A stretch of 64,000 nucleotides of DNA from Pseudomonadales bacterium (GCA_002701845.1 NZXG01000061.1:186001-250000), one strand, 5' to 3'; positions 8,402 to 17,941 are shown, numbered from the stretch's first letter. Made by a program: numbers and translations. The notes: generated by a model not told the origin, from the letters alone.

Positions 8402-9955
8402 ATGAGTCAAAACCCCGAAAATTTCCGGGTGGAATCCACCCCGGTTCTGGATTTGAAGAAATCCGGCCTCAAGAATCACAGCGAGCCGGGTATCGGCCCC
8501 GCACCCTCCTGGGATGCGGACCGTACCGAGGTCTACGCTGACCTGGATGAATCCGACGCCATTGCCACCCTGTCCACGGATGCCGGCGAATCCTGTCCCA
8601 TAACCACGTTTCCGTTCGTTATTGGTCGTGGCACTGAGTGCGATCTGGTGCTCCAGGGCAAGGGCGTCTCCCGCAAACACGCGGAGATTGTGTTTCAGTC
8701 CGGTCGGTTTGTGGTGAACGACCTGGAAAGCCTCAATGGGATCAAGGTCAACGGCTACAAGGTGGCCCGGGTTATTCTGGAAGAGAACGACAATATCAAA
8801 CTCGGTGAGGTGGCTCTGACCTTTCACTCTGGCGAGAAGGGCGCAGCGGATTCCGCACCGGAACCGGAGAAGAAGAGCCTGTTTGCAAAGCGCGCGAAAG
8901 GCACGCCAGCACCGGCGGACGACACCTTCGGCCCCAACCCCTGGAAAAAAATGGTCAGCGCCCTGGCTTTGATCATGGCAGTGGGACTGTTGGCCTACGC
9001 CGGATTTATGTACCTGCAGCGCAGCAGTCAGCCGCCGCTGGCGGGGTTCAATCAGGATCGAGTTGCTCCGGCCCCCAGCGGCACGTCTGCCGGAGTTCCG
9101 GCTGGCGATATTGCTCCTTCACAACCGGCATCCGCAGCAACGACACCGGCGCCCACGGCAGCGACCCGCCAGTCTTCTACAGAGGCTCCCCCGGCAGCCA
9201 GTGCGATTGATCCCCCACCCAGTCTGGCTTTGGCCCCGGTGCGGCAGGGCAATACGGACAATACGGTTTCGCGGCCCCCCGAACCTGTGGCGGCAGCCCC
9301 GGAACCCAAGGCCCCTCCGGCGCCCAAACCCAAGCCAAAACCCAATCTGAACAGCCAGGCCGCCGCCGCCCGCAGCACCGCCCAGAGTCTGTATATCCAG
9401 GGTAAGGCGCCGGCAGCATTGCAGGAATTGAAGCAGTATATCGGTAATGCGGCGGTCTCCAAATCCTATCAGGATCAAGTCAGTGAGACCTACCGGGATA
9501 TCGATGCCCTGTATTCCCAGTACACCAGCGGTCAGCGGGCTTTCGCCGCCGGTGACAAGGATCAGGCGTTCAGTCTGTGGACCGCCTTTATGGCCCGGGA
9601 AGCCAAAGTGCTGGATGGGCAAAAGAGTTCTTATAGCCGCTCCATTACCACCAAGGTGATGGACGAGTATGTGGAGCGGGGCAACCAGGCCTCCAACCAG
9701 GGCGACTATCATCGGGCTTATAACTACTGGAACAAGGCCATCGAGCTGGGGGACAGTGTCACCGCCAAGATTGCTCTGGACAATCTGAACAACAAGGCCC
9801 GCCAGCTCTATCGTCAGGCCCTGCGGCTGGAATATGTTAACACCAGCAAGGCCAAGGCCATGTGGGCGGAAGTGACCACTCTGCTGCCACCCGGGACCGA
9901 ATATCACACCAAGGCCAGTGCCAAACTGGCCTGGTACGAGAAATGGGGTAGCTGA
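8402..9955 (+). CDS. FHA domain membrane protein with C-terminal TPR-like region
   Basis: A 517-residue protein. Residues about 63-143 form an FHA domain (FVIGRGTECDLVL, VSRKHAEIVF, NDLESLNGIKVNG). A single membrane helix follows near 184-205 (MVSALALIMAVGLLAYAGFM), then a long Pro/Ala-rich linker (about 215-320) ending in KAPPAPKPKPKP, and a helical TPR-like region to the end. The topology would be FHA in the cytoplasm and repeats in the periplasm. An in-frame ATG 15 bases upstream is possible, but 8402 follows a purine-rich stretch. Its stop overlaps the next ATG. It may link phosphorylation signals to the assembled Tad complex (inference). Confidence 0.75.
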   Translation: MSQNPENFRVESTPVLDLKKSGLKNHSEPGIGPAPSWDADRTEVYADLDESDAIATLSTDAGESCPITTFPFVIGRGTECDLVLQGKGVSRKHAEIVFQSGRFVVNDLESLNGIKVNGYKVARVILEENDNIKLGEVALTFHSGEKGAADSAPEPEKKSLFAKRAKGTPAPADDTFGPNPWKKMVSALALIMAVGLLAYAGFMYLQRSSQPPLAGFNQDRVAPAPSGTSAGVPAGDIAPSQPASAATTPAPTAATRQSSTEAPPAASAIDPPPSLALAPVRQGNTDNTVSRPPEPVAAAPEPKAPPAPKPKPKPNLNSQAAAARSTAQSLYIQGKAPAALQELKQYIGNAAVSKSYQDQVSETYRDIDALYSQYTSGQRAFAAGDKDQAFSLWTAFMAREAKVLDGQKSSYSRSITTKVMDEYVERGNQASNQGDYHRAYNYWNKAIELGDSVTAKIALDNLNNKARQLYRQALRLEYVNTSKAKAMWAEVTTLLPPGTEYHTKASAKLAWYEKWGS

Positions 9956-10482
9956 TGAAAACGGTCCTGAGCGTTGTTTTGCTATTGGTCCTGACCGGCT
10001 GTGGCAGTCTGGGGGGTTCCAAGCCGGACACCTTCAGACAGGTCAAATCCGAGCAGGCGTTGCTGCGGGAGCAGTTGAAAATTCACTACGATCGCGGTGA
10101 GGAGCTGTACCAGAGCGGCCAGCTGGACGCTGCCCGGAAAGAGTTTGAAGCCATGTTGGCGCTGCGCGGGGATGAACCCAATGCCAATTACCGGCTTGGC
10201 ACCATTGCCTTCAAACAGCGCCGGTTTGATCAGTCCGCCAATTACTTCGCGGCAGTTATCGCTGCCGACCCCAAACATTACAAGGCCCATTACAACCTGG
10301 CCTCAATACGTCTGATGCAGGCGGAGAACCATTTCAAATACTATGCCGCCTTGGTGGATCCGGACGCGGATATCAAGAAGGTATCCCGTCTCATGGCGGA
10401 TATTGATCGGTTCACCCGCAACCATATGCCGTCCGTGCCGGAACAGACCCTGGATCAACTGGCGGGCAGCCTGAAAAAATAA
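9955..10482 (+). CDS. tadD: TadD-like TPR lipoprotein
   Basis: A 175-residue lipoprotein with lipobox LTGC at residues about 18-21 and tetratricopeptide repeats (EELYQSGQLDAARKEFEAML, then ANYRLGTIAFKQRRFDQSANYF and the following unit). TadD is a pilotin-like TPR lipoprotein needed for Tad secretin assembly; this gene fits in size, lipobox and location. The residue after the lipid Cys is Gly, which does not suggest inner-membrane retention. The start overlaps the previous stop by one base (TGATG), pointing to coupled translation. Confidence 0.78.
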   Translation: MKTVLSVVLLLVLTGCGSLGGSKPDTFRQVKSEQALLREQLKIHYDRGEELYQSGQLDAARKEFEAMLALRGDEPNANYRLGTIAFKQRRFDQSANYFAAVIAADPKHYKAHYNLASIRLMQAENHFKYYAALVDPDADIKKVSRLMADIDRFTRNHMPSVPEQTLDQLAGSLKK

Positions 10483-10486
10483 CTCT

Positions 10487-11152
10487 ATGGTTCACGTGGT
10501 GTCCATCAGTCAGAAGGGAAGCAAGTCCACCGTCAACGAGGACGCCTGCCTGGCGCTGCCGGCGAAGGGTATATTCGTGGTGGCCGATGGCGTGGGCGGC
10601 GGCCCCGCCGGGGATTTCGCCTCGCGCACCCTGGTGAATGAGATTGAGGGCCGTTGCGCCAGTGGGGAAAACCCGGAACAGGATCTTTTGGCCGCCATTC
10701 AAAGCGCCAACCAGAAGATATTCCACGCCGGACAGCAGCCCCGCCTCAATGGCATGGCCACCACGGTGGCGGCACTGGTGCTGGGGGCCGGTTCCATCCT
10801 GGTCTGCCACGTGGGCGACAGCCGAGTGTACCGGCTGGCCGCAGGGCGGTTGACGGCGCTCACCCGGGATCATTCCAAGTTGCTGGATCGGGGCGGGGAA
10901 AGCAAAAAGTCCGTGGTGACCAACGCCCTGGGGCTGCGGGACACGGTGAAAATAGAGTTAAATCGCTTTGATCTCGAACCCGAAGACAGGTTGTATCTGA
11001 TGACGGATGGCATCAGCGATGTGGTGGAGGAGCAGCGGATGGCGGAATTGTTGGGACACCAGGGTTCCACCTCGGAGGGACTGATGGCGCTGGTGGCGGA
11101 AAGCGAAGCCCTGGGTGGCAAAGATGACAAGACCATTCTGTGCGTGTTCTAA
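10487..11152 (+). CDS. PP2C-type Ser/Thr protein phosphatase
   Basis: A 221-residue cytosolic phosphatase carrying the PP2C/PPM metal-binding motifs in order: NEDA near residue 17, VADGVGGG near 29, CHVGDSRVYRL near 106, LMTDGISDVV near 167 and KDDKTIL close to the end. All the expected Asp ligands are present, so it should be active. It would dephosphorylate Ser/Thr in a partner protein, plausibly the ligand of the two FHA domains encoded upstream. No Ser/Thr kinase is visible in the window. It starts 4 bp after tadD. Confidence 0.85.
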   Translation: MVHVVSISQKGSKSTVNEDACLALPAKGIFVVADGVGGGPAGDFASRTLVNEIEGRCASGENPEQDLLAAIQSANQKIFHAGQQPRLNGMATTVAALVLGAGSILVCHVGDSRVYRLAAGRLTALTRDHSKLLDRGGESKKSVVTNALGLRDTVKIELNRFDLEPEDRLYLMTDGISDVVEEQRMAELLGHQGSTSEGLMALVAESEALGGKDDKTILCVF

Positions 11153-11185
11153 GAAGTGCCTGGACAAGTCACAGGGGAGATAATA

Positions 11186-11839
11186 ATGACAAACAGAAAC
11201 CCTATCTCCGTAGTCAGACAAACCGGTGTTTCCATGATCGAAACCATTCTGGTAATGCCCATCATGCTGGTGATCGGGTTGGGTATAATCCACGGCGGTC
11301 TGGTGTTCCAGGCGCAGTCCAACCTGGAGTATGCGGCACTGATGGCGGCCCGGGCCGGGGCTGCCAACAACATCGATATTGAAGCCATGGTGGTTGAGGC
11401 GGAATACCGAATGCGGGCCACCACCGGAGTGTCGGCGGAAAACCAGGATGACATCGATGGCGCTCTGGGTCGCTTCAATATCGAAGTGCTCAACCCCACA
11501 CAGGGTATGTTTAATGATTGCGGGCTACCGCCGGCCACGCCGGGGGTATGTAACGGTTCATTGATTTGCCAGGAATTGCCATTCTTTGGCCTGCAGTTTT
11601 ATGATCATAACGATCTGAGATGCGATGGCGCCAATATCCAGGATGCGAATCTGCTGCGGGTACGGCTCACCTACTTGTACGACAGTAAAGTGCCGTTGCT
11701 CAATAACATCCGCTTTATAGGTGAGAGCAGTCTGCCGGAGGCCATAGCCGGTACGCCAATAACTGCCGTGGCCACGGTGCGCATGCAGTCGCCGGCGCGG
11801 CTCACGGAATTCAATCAGCCGTATATTTATTCCGACTGA
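11186..11839 (+). CDS. TadE-like pseudopilin
   Basis: A 217-residue protein with a leader ending QTG, then VSMIET and a hydrophobic helix (ILVMPIMLVIGLGII). G followed by four residues and Glu is the prepilin-peptidase site seen in TadE proteins. AGGGGAGA lies a few bases before ATG 11186, so this start is preferred over an in-frame ATG 30 bases earlier. The mature part has two Cys-containing stretches and an RLTYLYDSKVPLL segment typical of TadE C-termini. It is the last gene of the Tad run; its 3' end overlaps the convergent dehydrogenase gene by 13 bp. Confidence 0.75.
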   Translation: MTNRNPISVVRQTGVSMIETILVMPIMLVIGLGIIHGGLVFQAQSNLEYAALMAARAGAANNIDIEAMVVEAEYRMRATTGVSAENQDDIDGALGRFNIEVLNPTQGMFNDCGLPPATPGVCNGSLICQELPFFGLQFYDHNDLRCDGANIQDANLLRVRLTYLYDSKVPLLNNIRFIGESSLPEAIAGTPITAVATVRMQSPARLTEFNQPYIYSD

Positions 11840-12702
11840 AACCGGCCCAGCCGGGCCAACAGGCTGGAAGTGTCCCAGCGACCACCACCCATGGCCTGCA
11901 CCTCGGCGTAAAACTGATCCACCAGTGCCGCCACCGGAAGTTGCGCGCCGTTATTGCGGGCCTCCGCCAGACAGATCGCCAGATCCTTGCGCATCCAGTC
12001 CACCGCGAAACCGTGATCATAATGGTCCTGGGCCATGGTCTGATGGCGGTTGTCCATCTGCCAGGACTGGGCCGCTCCCTTGCCGATCACATCGAACACC
12101 TGGGCCACATCAAGACCGGCTTGCTGGGCAAACTGGACTCCCTCCGCCAGGCTTTGAATCAGGCCGGCAATGCAGATCTGGTTGACCATTTTGGTTAATT
12201 GTCCACTGCCCACGGGCCCCAGCAAAGTGGCTTGCCTGGCGTAGGTCTGGAGTGCCGGCAAAATCCGTTCGAAGGTGGCCTGGTTGCCACCACACATTAC
12301 CGTGAGCTGACCGTTTTCCGCTCCCTGTTGACCACCGGATACCGGCGCATCAATGAAGTCCACCTGCTTTTCCTGCAATCTGGCCGCAAGGTGGCGCGCA
12401 CAATCCGCTGACGCGGTGGTATGGTCCACCATAATGGCACCGCGGGCGATGCCAGCCAGAATGCCGTTGTCCTGCAAAGTGACCTGCTCCAGATCCCGGT
12501 CGTTACCCACGCAGGTAAACACAATTTCCGCACCTTCACTGGCGGCGGCGGGGGTGGATGCCTGGCGGCCGGCAAACTGCTGCAGCCAGCGCCCGGCCTT
12601 GTCTGCGCTGCGATTGAACACACAGACGTCATGGCCGCTGCGGGCCAGATGGCCCGCCATGGGGAAGCCCATAACGCCGAGTCCGATAAATGCCAGTTTC
12701 AT
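11827..12702 (-). CDS. NAD(P)-dependent 3-hydroxyisobutyrate/2-hydroxy-3-oxopropionate dehydrogenase-like enzyme
   Basis: A 291-residue member of the beta-hydroxyacid dehydrogenase family. The Rossmann motif GLGVMGFPMAGHL is at the N-terminus, the substrate motif DAPVSGGQQGA near residue 118 and the catalytic-Lys segment GSGQLTKMVNQ near 165. The family oxidises 3-hydroxyisobutyrate (valine breakdown) or reduces tartronate semialdehyde; the sequence alone does not decide between them. ATG 12702 is chosen because the Rossmann fold begins at residue 2; an open frame extends 37 codons further but crosses the gltA terminator. It is monocistronic between convergent Tad genes and gltA. Confidence 0.8.
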   Translation of the reverse strand: MKLAFIGLGVMGFPMAGHLARSGHDVCVFNRSADKAGRWLQQFAGRQASTPAAASEGAEIVFTCVGNDRDLEQVTLQDNGILAGIARGAIMVDHTTASADCARHLAARLQEKQVDFIDAPVSGGQQGAENGQLTVMCGGNQATFERILPALQTYARQATLLGPVGSGQLTKMVNQICIAGLIQSLAEGVQFAQQAGLDVAQVFDVIGKGAAQSWQMDNRHQTMAQDHYDHGFAVDWMRKDLAICLAEARNNGAQLPVAALVDQFYAEVQAMGGGRWDTSSLLARLGRFQSE

Positions 12703-12745
12703 ACAGAGGGTCCCCTGGTGAATGGCTGGTGATAGATTGCGCAAT

Positions 12746-12774
12746 AAAAAAGGCTGCCAGCGGCAGCCTTTTTT
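12746..12774 (-). terminator. rho-independent terminator of gltA
   Basis: A perfect 13-bp inverted repeat (A6-GGCTGCC / GGCAGCC-T6) with a 3-base loop lies 17 bp past the gltA stop. Flanking A and T runs make it bidirectional in form, but only gltA transcription reaches it from a gene. Confidence 0.88.
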
Positions 12775-12790
12775 ATTATCTCTGGGGTTA

Positions 12791-14071
12791 TCAGCGTTTG
12801 TCCAGGGGCACAAAATCCCGCTGCGGGGAACCCGTATACAGCTGGCGGGGACGACCGATGCGGTAGGAGCCGCTGATCATTTCGTGCCAGTGAGCCACCC
12901 AGCCCACAGTACGCGCCAGGGCGAAGATCACCGTAAACATACTGGTGGGGATGCCAATGGCCTTGAGAATAATGCCGGAATAGAAGTCCACATTGGGATA
13001 CAGATTCTTGTCGATGAAGTACTGGTCGGAGCGGGCAATCTCCTCCAGCTTCATGGCCAGTTCCAGCAGCGGATCCTTAATGCCCAGCTCCCCTAATACC
13101 TCGTGGCAGGTTTCCCGCATCACCTTGGCCCGGGGATCGTAGTTCTTGTACACCCGGTGGCCAAAACCCATGAGCCGGAACGGATCATTCTTGTCCTTGG
13201 CCTTGGCGACGAATTTCTCGACGTTGGAAACGTCGCCAATCTGAGTCAGCATATTCAGCACCGCCTCGTTGGCGCCACCATGAGCCGGGCCCCACAGGGC
13301 AGCGATGCCGGCGGCGATACAGGCAAAGGGATTGGCGCCGGAAGAGCCCGCCAGACGAACCGTCGAAGTGGAGGCATTCTGTTCGTGATCGGCGTGGAGA
13401 ATAAAGATTTTATCCATGGCCTTGGCGAGAATGGGGTTCACCTCGTAATCCTCGCAGGGAACGCCGAACATCATGCGCAGGAAATTTTCCGAGTAGCTGA
13501 GGTCGTTCTTGGGATACATGAACGGTTGGCCCAGGGAGTACTTGTAACACATGGCGGCCAGGGTGGGCATTTTGGCTATCAGCCGGAAGGCGGCAATTTC
13601 ACGGTGCTGTTCATCGGAAATTTCCAGGGAGTCATGATAGAAAGCGGAGAGGGCACCCACCACGCCACACATAATCGCCATTGGGTGCGCGTCCCGGCGG
13701 AATCCCTGATAAAAACCACGCAGCTGCTCGTGCACCATGGTGTGGTTATTGATAGTGCTGACAAACTGTTCCTTCTGCGCCGCGGTGGGCAGCTCCCCGT
13801 AAAGCAACAGGTAACAGACTTCCAGATAATCGGAGTGATCCGCCAGCTGATCGATGGGATATCCACGATGCAGCAGTATGCCTTTGCCCCCATCAATATA
13901 GGTGATCTTGGATTCACAGGCGGCGGTAGACACGAAACCGGGGTCGTATGTAAACACACCTGCCCCGGTGAGTTGGCTGACGTCCACCACGTCGGGGCCG
14001 ATGGTGCCGGAGTATATGGGAAGATCGAGGGTGTTGTCGCCTAGCTTCAACTGAGCGCTTTTCTCAGTCAT
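12791..14071 (-). CDS. gltA: citrate synthase (type II)
   Basis: A 426-residue enzyme condensing acetyl-CoA with oxaloacetate, the entry step of the TCA cycle. The length and the sequence match the hexameric, NADH-sensitive Gram-negative type. Active-site segments are visible: [12 protein letters not shown], the [10 protein letters not shown] His region, and the [14 protein letters not shown] segment containing the His and Arg of the second site. AGGAGAG lies 4 bases before the ATG. It is divergent from sdhCDAB, as in Pseudomonas. Confidence 0.97.
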   Translation of the reverse strand: MTEKSAQLKLGDNTLDLPIYSGTIGPDVVDVSQLTGAGVFTYDPGFVSTAACESKITYIDGGKGILLHRGYPIDQLADHSDYLEVCYLLLYGELPTAAQKEQFVSTINNHTMVHEQLRGFYQGFRRDAHPMAIMCGVVGALSAFYHDSLEISDEQHREIAAFRLIAKMPTLAAMCYKYSLGQPFMYPKNDLSYSENFLRMMFGVPCEDYEVNPILAKAMDKIFILHADHEQNASTSTVRLAGSSGANPFACIAAGIAALWGPAHGGANEAVLNMLTQIGDVSNVEKFVAKAKDKNDPFRLMGFGHRVYKNYDPRAKVMRETCHEVLGELGIKDPLLELAMKLEEIARSDQYFIDKNLYPNVDFYSGIILKAIGIPTSMFTVIFALARTVGWVAHWHEMISGSYRIGRPRQLYTGSPQRDFVPLDKR

Positions 14072-14304
14072 ATTACTCTCCTGTTACTCGGTTTGCGGGC
14101 TGCCCAGGGCGGAATTATGCCTGAACCGGCCACCTGACGCCTGATGGGCGCACGGGTCGTGCCCACTTGCTCGTTGATATGGAGCTTCTGCTTTCAAGCC
14201 CTGTGCCACAGCTGGAGATTGTGACATGATCCGGGGCAAAGTCGTGAATGGTTTTGACCTCATGAGCAAAATAGCCTCTGCGGGCTGAGCTCAAGTGGTG
14301 GCCA

Positions 14305-14333
14305 AAGCTAATCACTCAGTGAAAGTTTGTCAA
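14305..14333 (-). promoter_or_regulatory. candidate sigma70 promoter for gltA
   Basis: On the minus strand a perfect TTGACA (-35, 14333-14328) is followed after 17 bases by TAGCTT (-10, 14310-14305), which matches the consensus poorly. It would give a leader of about 225 bases before gltA. The -35 is strong; the weak -10 keeps confidence low. Confidence 0.35.
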
Positions 14334-14478
14334 TTTATTTCAGGCCGGACTGATGGTTTTGTAAACGAGTCAAAGGCTCTCGTTCAGGTTTCGGCTATAT
14401 TGGTGCAGGCTCTGGCGCGGGTGCGCCAAAGTGGGGATAAATGCTTGTTATACAATCGTCTATACGGTCAATGACCAT

Positions 14479-14507
14479 TTGTGTTTCAATGTCGATGAGA
14501 CTATACT
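14479..14507 (+). promoter_or_regulatory. candidate sigma70 promoter for sdhCDAB
   Basis: TTGTGT (-35, 14479-14484), a 17-base spacer, then TATACT (-10, 14502-14507). The spacing is ideal and the -10 differs from consensus at one position. Transcription would begin near 14514, leaving about 120 bases of leader before sdhC. Confidence 0.55.
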
Positions 14508-14634
14508 CCGGCACCGAATGGGGGTAGGGGAACATCGGTTGGAATTGAATAACTGCTTGTTTTCACTTGCCTAACAATTCTCGGATCTTCCTTCAACGCT
14601 CCGTCTTGGAGCCTTAGTCACAGTGGTTAAAAGC

Positions 14635-15009
14635 GTGAAGAGTCAACGACCTGTCAATCTGGATATCTCGACATTCAAGTTTACGCCGCAGATGATCGCT
14701 TCCATCACTCATCGCATTGCGGGAGTGGGTATTTTCATCGGCATGGCTTTCTTGATCTGGGGCCTGGGTATGTCTTTGCAAAGCCAGGATTCATTTGAGC
14801 AACTGCGGGAATGCCTGGGTTCAGTGGTTGCCAAGCTTATTATCTGGGTCATCCTGGCAGGTTTGATCTATCACTTCATCGCCGGCATCCGCCACCTGTT
14901 GATGGACCTGGGTTACTTTGAAACCCTGGAGGGTTCGCGAGTCCTGTCCGTGGCAGTGATGGTCTTGTCCGCGGTACTGATTATCGTTGCGGGGGTATGG
15001 GTATGGTAA
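14635..15009 (+). CDS. sdhC: succinate dehydrogenase cytochrome b556 subunit
   Basis: A 124-residue membrane subunit with three helices (about 24-45, 64-85, 101-124). The opening VKSQRPVNLDI and the haem-ligand region AGIRHLLMD (His near residue 80) are characteristic of SdhC. With SdhD it anchors the SdhAB dimer and reduces ubiquinone. GTG 14635 is chosen because the Pseudomonas family starts with this KSQRPVNLD sequence; another in-frame GTG lies 12 bases upstream. The end overlaps the start of sdhD. Confidence 0.92.
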   Translation: MKSQRPVNLDISTFKFTPQMIASITHRIAGVGIFIGMAFLIWGLGMSLQSQDSFEQLRECLGSVVAKLIIWVILAGLIYHFIAGIRHLLMDLGYFETLEGSRVLSVAVMVLSAVLIIVAGVWVW

Positions 15010-15371
15010 CCAGCGTCACCAGTCTCGGGAAAAACGGCCTTTACGATTGGGTTATCCAGCGTGCAACCGCTGTAATCCTGGGTGTCTATTTTGTGGCTAT
15101 TATTGGATTTTTGATTGCCAATCCTGAGTTAACCTATAGTCAATGGCATGGCTATATGACCTCCACCTACATGCGGGTGTTCACGCTGATTGCGTTACTG
15201 GCCATGGCCGCTCACGCCTGGGTGGGGCTGTGGACTGTATCCACGGACTACCTGACTACCCGCCAGTTGGGCGCTGCCGGAACCCCTCTGCGCATCGCCT
15301 TTCAGGCAGTTTGTGCTTTGGTCACCATCGTCTATGTGGTGTGGGGCATCCAGATATTGTGGGGAATTTAG
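15003..15371 (+). CDS. sdhD: succinate dehydrogenase membrane anchor subunit
   Basis: A 122-residue protein with three membrane helices (about 22-42, 57-78, 96-118). It begins MVTSVTSLGKNGLYDWV, the typical opening of pseudomonad SdhD; an in-frame ATG two codons earlier (14997) is possible. The SdhD/SdhC pair binds haem b and ubiquinone. It overlaps sdhC by 7 bases and is 3 bp from sdhA, so the four genes form one operon. Confidence 0.91.
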   Translation: MVTSVTSLGKNGLYDWVIQRATAVILGVYFVAIIGFLIANPELTYSQWHGYMTSTYMRVFTLIALLAMAAHAWVGLWTVSTDYLTTRQLGAAGTPLRIAFQAVCALVTIVYVVWGIQILWGI

Positions 15372-15374
15372 AGT

Positions 15375-17147
15375 ATGGCCAACATGAGAACCTTAACCTT
15401 TGATGCAGTGATCGTTGGTGGCGGCGGCGCCGGCATGCGGGCGGCCCTGCAGCTGGCCCAGTCCGGGCAGAACACGGCATTGATCTCGAAGGTGTTTCCC
15501 ACCCGCTCGCACACGGTGTCCGCCCAGGGCGGCATCACCTGCGCCATTGCCAGTGCCGATCCCAACGACGACTGGCGCTGGCACATGTACGATACCGTAA
15601 AGGGTTCTGATTACATCGGCGATCAGGATGCCATCGAATACATGTGCAGCGTGGGCCCCCAGGCGGTGTTTGAGCTGGAACATATGGGCCTCCCGTTTTC
15701 CCGCACCGAAGCCGGCCGGATCTACCAGCGTCCGTTCGGCGGTCAGTCCAAGAATTTCGGCGAGGGCGGCCAGGCTGCCCGCACCTGTGCCGCTGCGGAC
15801 CGCACCGGGCACGCGCTGCTGCACACGTTGTACCAGCAGAACGTGCGTTGTAACACCAATTTCTATAACGAATGGTATGCCGTGGATCTGGTGACCAATC
15901 AGGACAATGCGGTAACCGGGGTGATCGCCATTTCCATGGAGACCGGCGAGAGCGTTTACTTCAAAGCCAAGGCTACGGTGTTTGCCACCGGGGGCTCCGG
16001 CCGAATCTATGCCTCCACCACCAACGCCCTGATCAACACCGGCGACGGTGTGGGCATGGCGCTGCGGGCCGGATTCCCGGTGCAGGACATTGAAATGTGG
16101 CAGTTTCACCCTACCGGGATCGCCGGTGCCGGGGTGCTGGTCACCGAAGGCTGCCGGGGCGAGGGCGGTTACCTGGTCAATAAAGACGGCGAGCGTTTCA
16201 TGGAACGTTATGCGCCCAATGCCAAAGACCTGGCGGGACGGGACGTGGTGGCGCGGTCCATGATGCAGGAAATCCTCGATGGCCGGGGTTGCGGACCCGA
16301 AGGCGACCACGTGTTCCTGAAGCTGGATCATCTGGGGGAAGAGGTCTTGCATAAGCGACTGCCCGGCATTTGTGAACTGGCCATTACCTTTGCCGGTACC
16401 GATCCGGTGAAGGAACCGATCCCCGTGGTGCCCACCTGCCATTACATGATGGGAGGCATCCCCACCAATGTGCACGGTCAGGCGCTGACCCAGGGTGCTG
16501 ACGGCAACGACAAGGTCATTGACGGTCTCTACGCCGTGGGCGAGGTGGCCTGCGTGTCGGTACACGGCGCCAACCGTCTGGGTGGAAACTCTCTGCTGGA
16601 CCTGGTGGTGTTTGGTCGCGCCGCCGGTCTCTTTATCGAGCAGGCCTTAAAGGAAGGCATTGAGCAGCGGGAGTCTTCGGAATCGGATCTCGAACGCTCC
16701 TATAATCGTCTCAACCGCCTGGAGAACAGCAAGGACGGCGAGGACGTATCCAAGCTGCGTAAGGCCCTGCAAACCAGCATGCAGAATAATTTCGGCGTGT
16801 TCCGCAAGGGTGATCTGATGCAGGCCGGTGTTAAAGAACTGGAAGAGCTGCGGCAGCGTATTGCCAACACCCATCTTGAAGACAAAAGCGCCGCTTTCAA
16901 TACCGCTCGTATCGAAGCACTGGAACTGGACAATCTGCTGGAAGTGGCCGAGGCCACGGCGATTGCCGCGGAAGGTCGGCAGGAGAGCAGGGGAGCCCAC
17001 AGCCGCTATGATTTCCCGGACCGGGATGATGAAAACTGGCTGGCACACTCTATCTACGATCCCACCACCAAAAAGCTGGGCAAACGCCAGGTGAACTTCT
17101 CACCCAAACAGGTGGATACCTTCCAGCCCAAGGTCCGAACTTACTGA
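15375..17147 (+). CDS. sdhA: succinate dehydrogenase flavoprotein subunit
   Basis: A 590-residue catalytic subunit that oxidises succinate to fumarate. The FAD-binding [11 protein letters not shown] is at the N-terminus, the covalent FAD-His motif [11 protein letters not shown] near residue 42, the substrate region [11 protein letters not shown], and the [17 protein letters not shown] motif near 396. The C-terminus ends in KPKVRTY, as usual. All motifs are intact. It is second-to-last in the sdhCDAB operon. Confidence 0.98.
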   Translation: MANMRTLTFDAVIVGGGGAGMRAALQLAQSGQNTALISKVFPTRSHTVSAQGGITCAIASADPNDDWRWHMYDTVKGSDYIGDQDAIEYMCSVGPQAVFELEHMGLPFSRTEAGRIYQRPFGGQSKNFGEGGQAARTCAAADRTGHALLHTLYQQNVRCNTNFYNEWYAVDLVTNQDNAVTGVIAISMETGESVYFKAKATVFATGGSGRIYASTTNALINTGDGVGMALRAGFPVQDIEMWQFHPTGIAGAGVLVTEGCRGEGGYLVNKDGERFMERYAPNAKDLAGRDVVARSMMQEILDGRGCGPEGDHVFLKLDHLGEEVLHKRLPGICELAITFAGTDPVKEPIPVVPTCHYMMGGIPTNVHGQALTQGADGNDKVIDGLYAVGEVACVSVHGANRLGGNSLLDLVVFGRAAGLFIEQALKEGIEQRESSESDLERSYNRLNRLENSKDGEDVSKLRKALQTSMQNNFGVFRKGDLMQAGVKELEELRQRIANTHLEDKSAAFNTARIEALELDNLLEVAEATAIAAEGRQESRGAHSRYDFPDRDDENWLAHSIYDPTTKKLGKRQVNFSPKQVDTFQPKVRTY

Positions 17148-17158
17148 GGTGATAGCCC

Positions 17159-17866
17159 ATGTTGCAGGTTAGTATTTATCGCTACAATCCGGATACCGAT
17201 ACCGAGCCGTACATGAAAGAGTATCAGATCGATACCGGCGGCAAAGACCTGATGGTATTGGACGTGTTGAGCCTGGCGAAGGAGCAGGATTCCACCATTG
17301 CTTACCGCCGCTCCTGCCGCGAAGGTGTGTGCGGGTCCGATGGCATGAATATCAATGGCAAGAATGGTCTGGCCTGCATCACACCGGTATCGGAAGCCAC
17401 CGGTGGCAAAGGCAAGCTGGTTTTGCGTCCCTTACCCGGCCTGCCGGTGGTGCGGGATCTGGTGGTGGATATGACCATGTTCTACAACCAGTACGAAAAG
17501 ATTAAGCCGTACCTGGTTAACAATACGCCAGTCCCGCCCATCGAGCGGCTCCAGGATCCGGAGGATCGGGACAAGCTGGATGGCCTGTACGAGTGTATTC
17601 TGTGCGCCTGCTGTTCTTCCTCTTGCCCGTCGTTCTGGTGGAACCCGGAAAAATTTATCGGGCCGGCTGGATTGTTACAGGCCTATCGGTTCATTGCCGA
17701 TACTCGTGATACCATGACCGAGCAGCGGCTTTCCGATCTGGATGACCCGTTCAGCCTGTTCCGGTGTCGCGGCATTATGAATTGTGTCAACGTTTGTCCC
17801 AAGGGGTTAAACCCCACCAAGGCGATCGGCCACATTCGTAACCAGCTGTTGCAGCAAGGCACTTAA
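17159..17866 (+). CDS. sdhB: succinate dehydrogenase iron-sulfur subunit
   Basis: A 235-residue protein with the plant-ferredoxin-type 2Fe-2S site (SCREGVCGSD, then GLACIT) and the C-terminal 4Fe-4S and 3Fe-4S sites (CILCACCSSSCPSFWW and CRGIMNCVNVCPKGLNP). It passes electrons from SdhA to the quinone site. It is 11 bp after sdhA and is the last sdh gene; no terminator is seen after it, so read-through into sucA is possible as in other gammaproteobacteria. Confidence 0.97.
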   Translation: MLQVSIYRYNPDTDTEPYMKEYQIDTGGKDLMVLDVLSLAKEQDSTIAYRRSCREGVCGSDGMNINGKNGLACITPVSEATGGKGKLVLRPLPGLPVVRDLVVDMTMFYNQYEKIKPYLVNNTPVPPIERLQDPEDRDKLDGLYECILCACCSSSCPSFWWNPEKFIGPAGLLQAYRFIADTRDTMTEQRLSDLDDPFSLFRCRGIMNCVNVCPKGLNPTKAIGHIRNQLLQQGT

Positions 17867-17870
17867 ACGG

Positions 17871-17898
17871 TTGTTTATTCGCCAAAAACCGATATAAT
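17871..17898 (+). promoter_or_regulatory. candidate sigma70 promoter for sucAB
   Basis: TTGTTT (17871-17876), a 16-base spacer and a perfect TATAAT (17893-17898). It begins 5 bp after the sdhB stop and would start transcription near 17905. An internal promoter between sdhB and sucA is known in enteric bacteria. Confidence 0.6.
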
Positions 17899-17917
17899 GC
17901 AGTGGGCTGAAAGGCCG

Positions 17918-17941
17918 GGCTACCCCGTTCGCGGGGTAGCC
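17918..17941 (+). other. strong stem-loop in the sucA leader
   Basis: GGCTACCCCG and CGGGGTAGCC form a perfect 10-bp stem closed by a TTCG loop. There is no T-run after it, so it is not a standard terminator. Its place about 13 bases past the predicted transcription start suggests an mRNA 5' stabiliser or a partial block to sdh read-through. Confidence 0.55.

Larger units (their letters stand above)
14072..14634. other. gltA-sdhC divergent regulatory region
   Basis: A 563-bp gap between divergent TCA genes. The part near gltA (14080-14300) is of ordinary base composition with no convincing gene. The part from about 14310 to 14620 is more AT-rich and contains the promoter candidates listed separately. 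No small RNA or conserved riboswitch was recognised. Confidence 0.6.

Noticed and set aside
14084-14315. Small minus-strand open frames upstream of gltA
   Set aside because: No ribosome-binding site, no recognisable protein features, and they lie in the gltA leader; considered chance frames.
15393-16565. A 390-codon antisense frame inside sdhA
   Set aside because: sdhA has every family motif on the plus strand; the antisense product has none.
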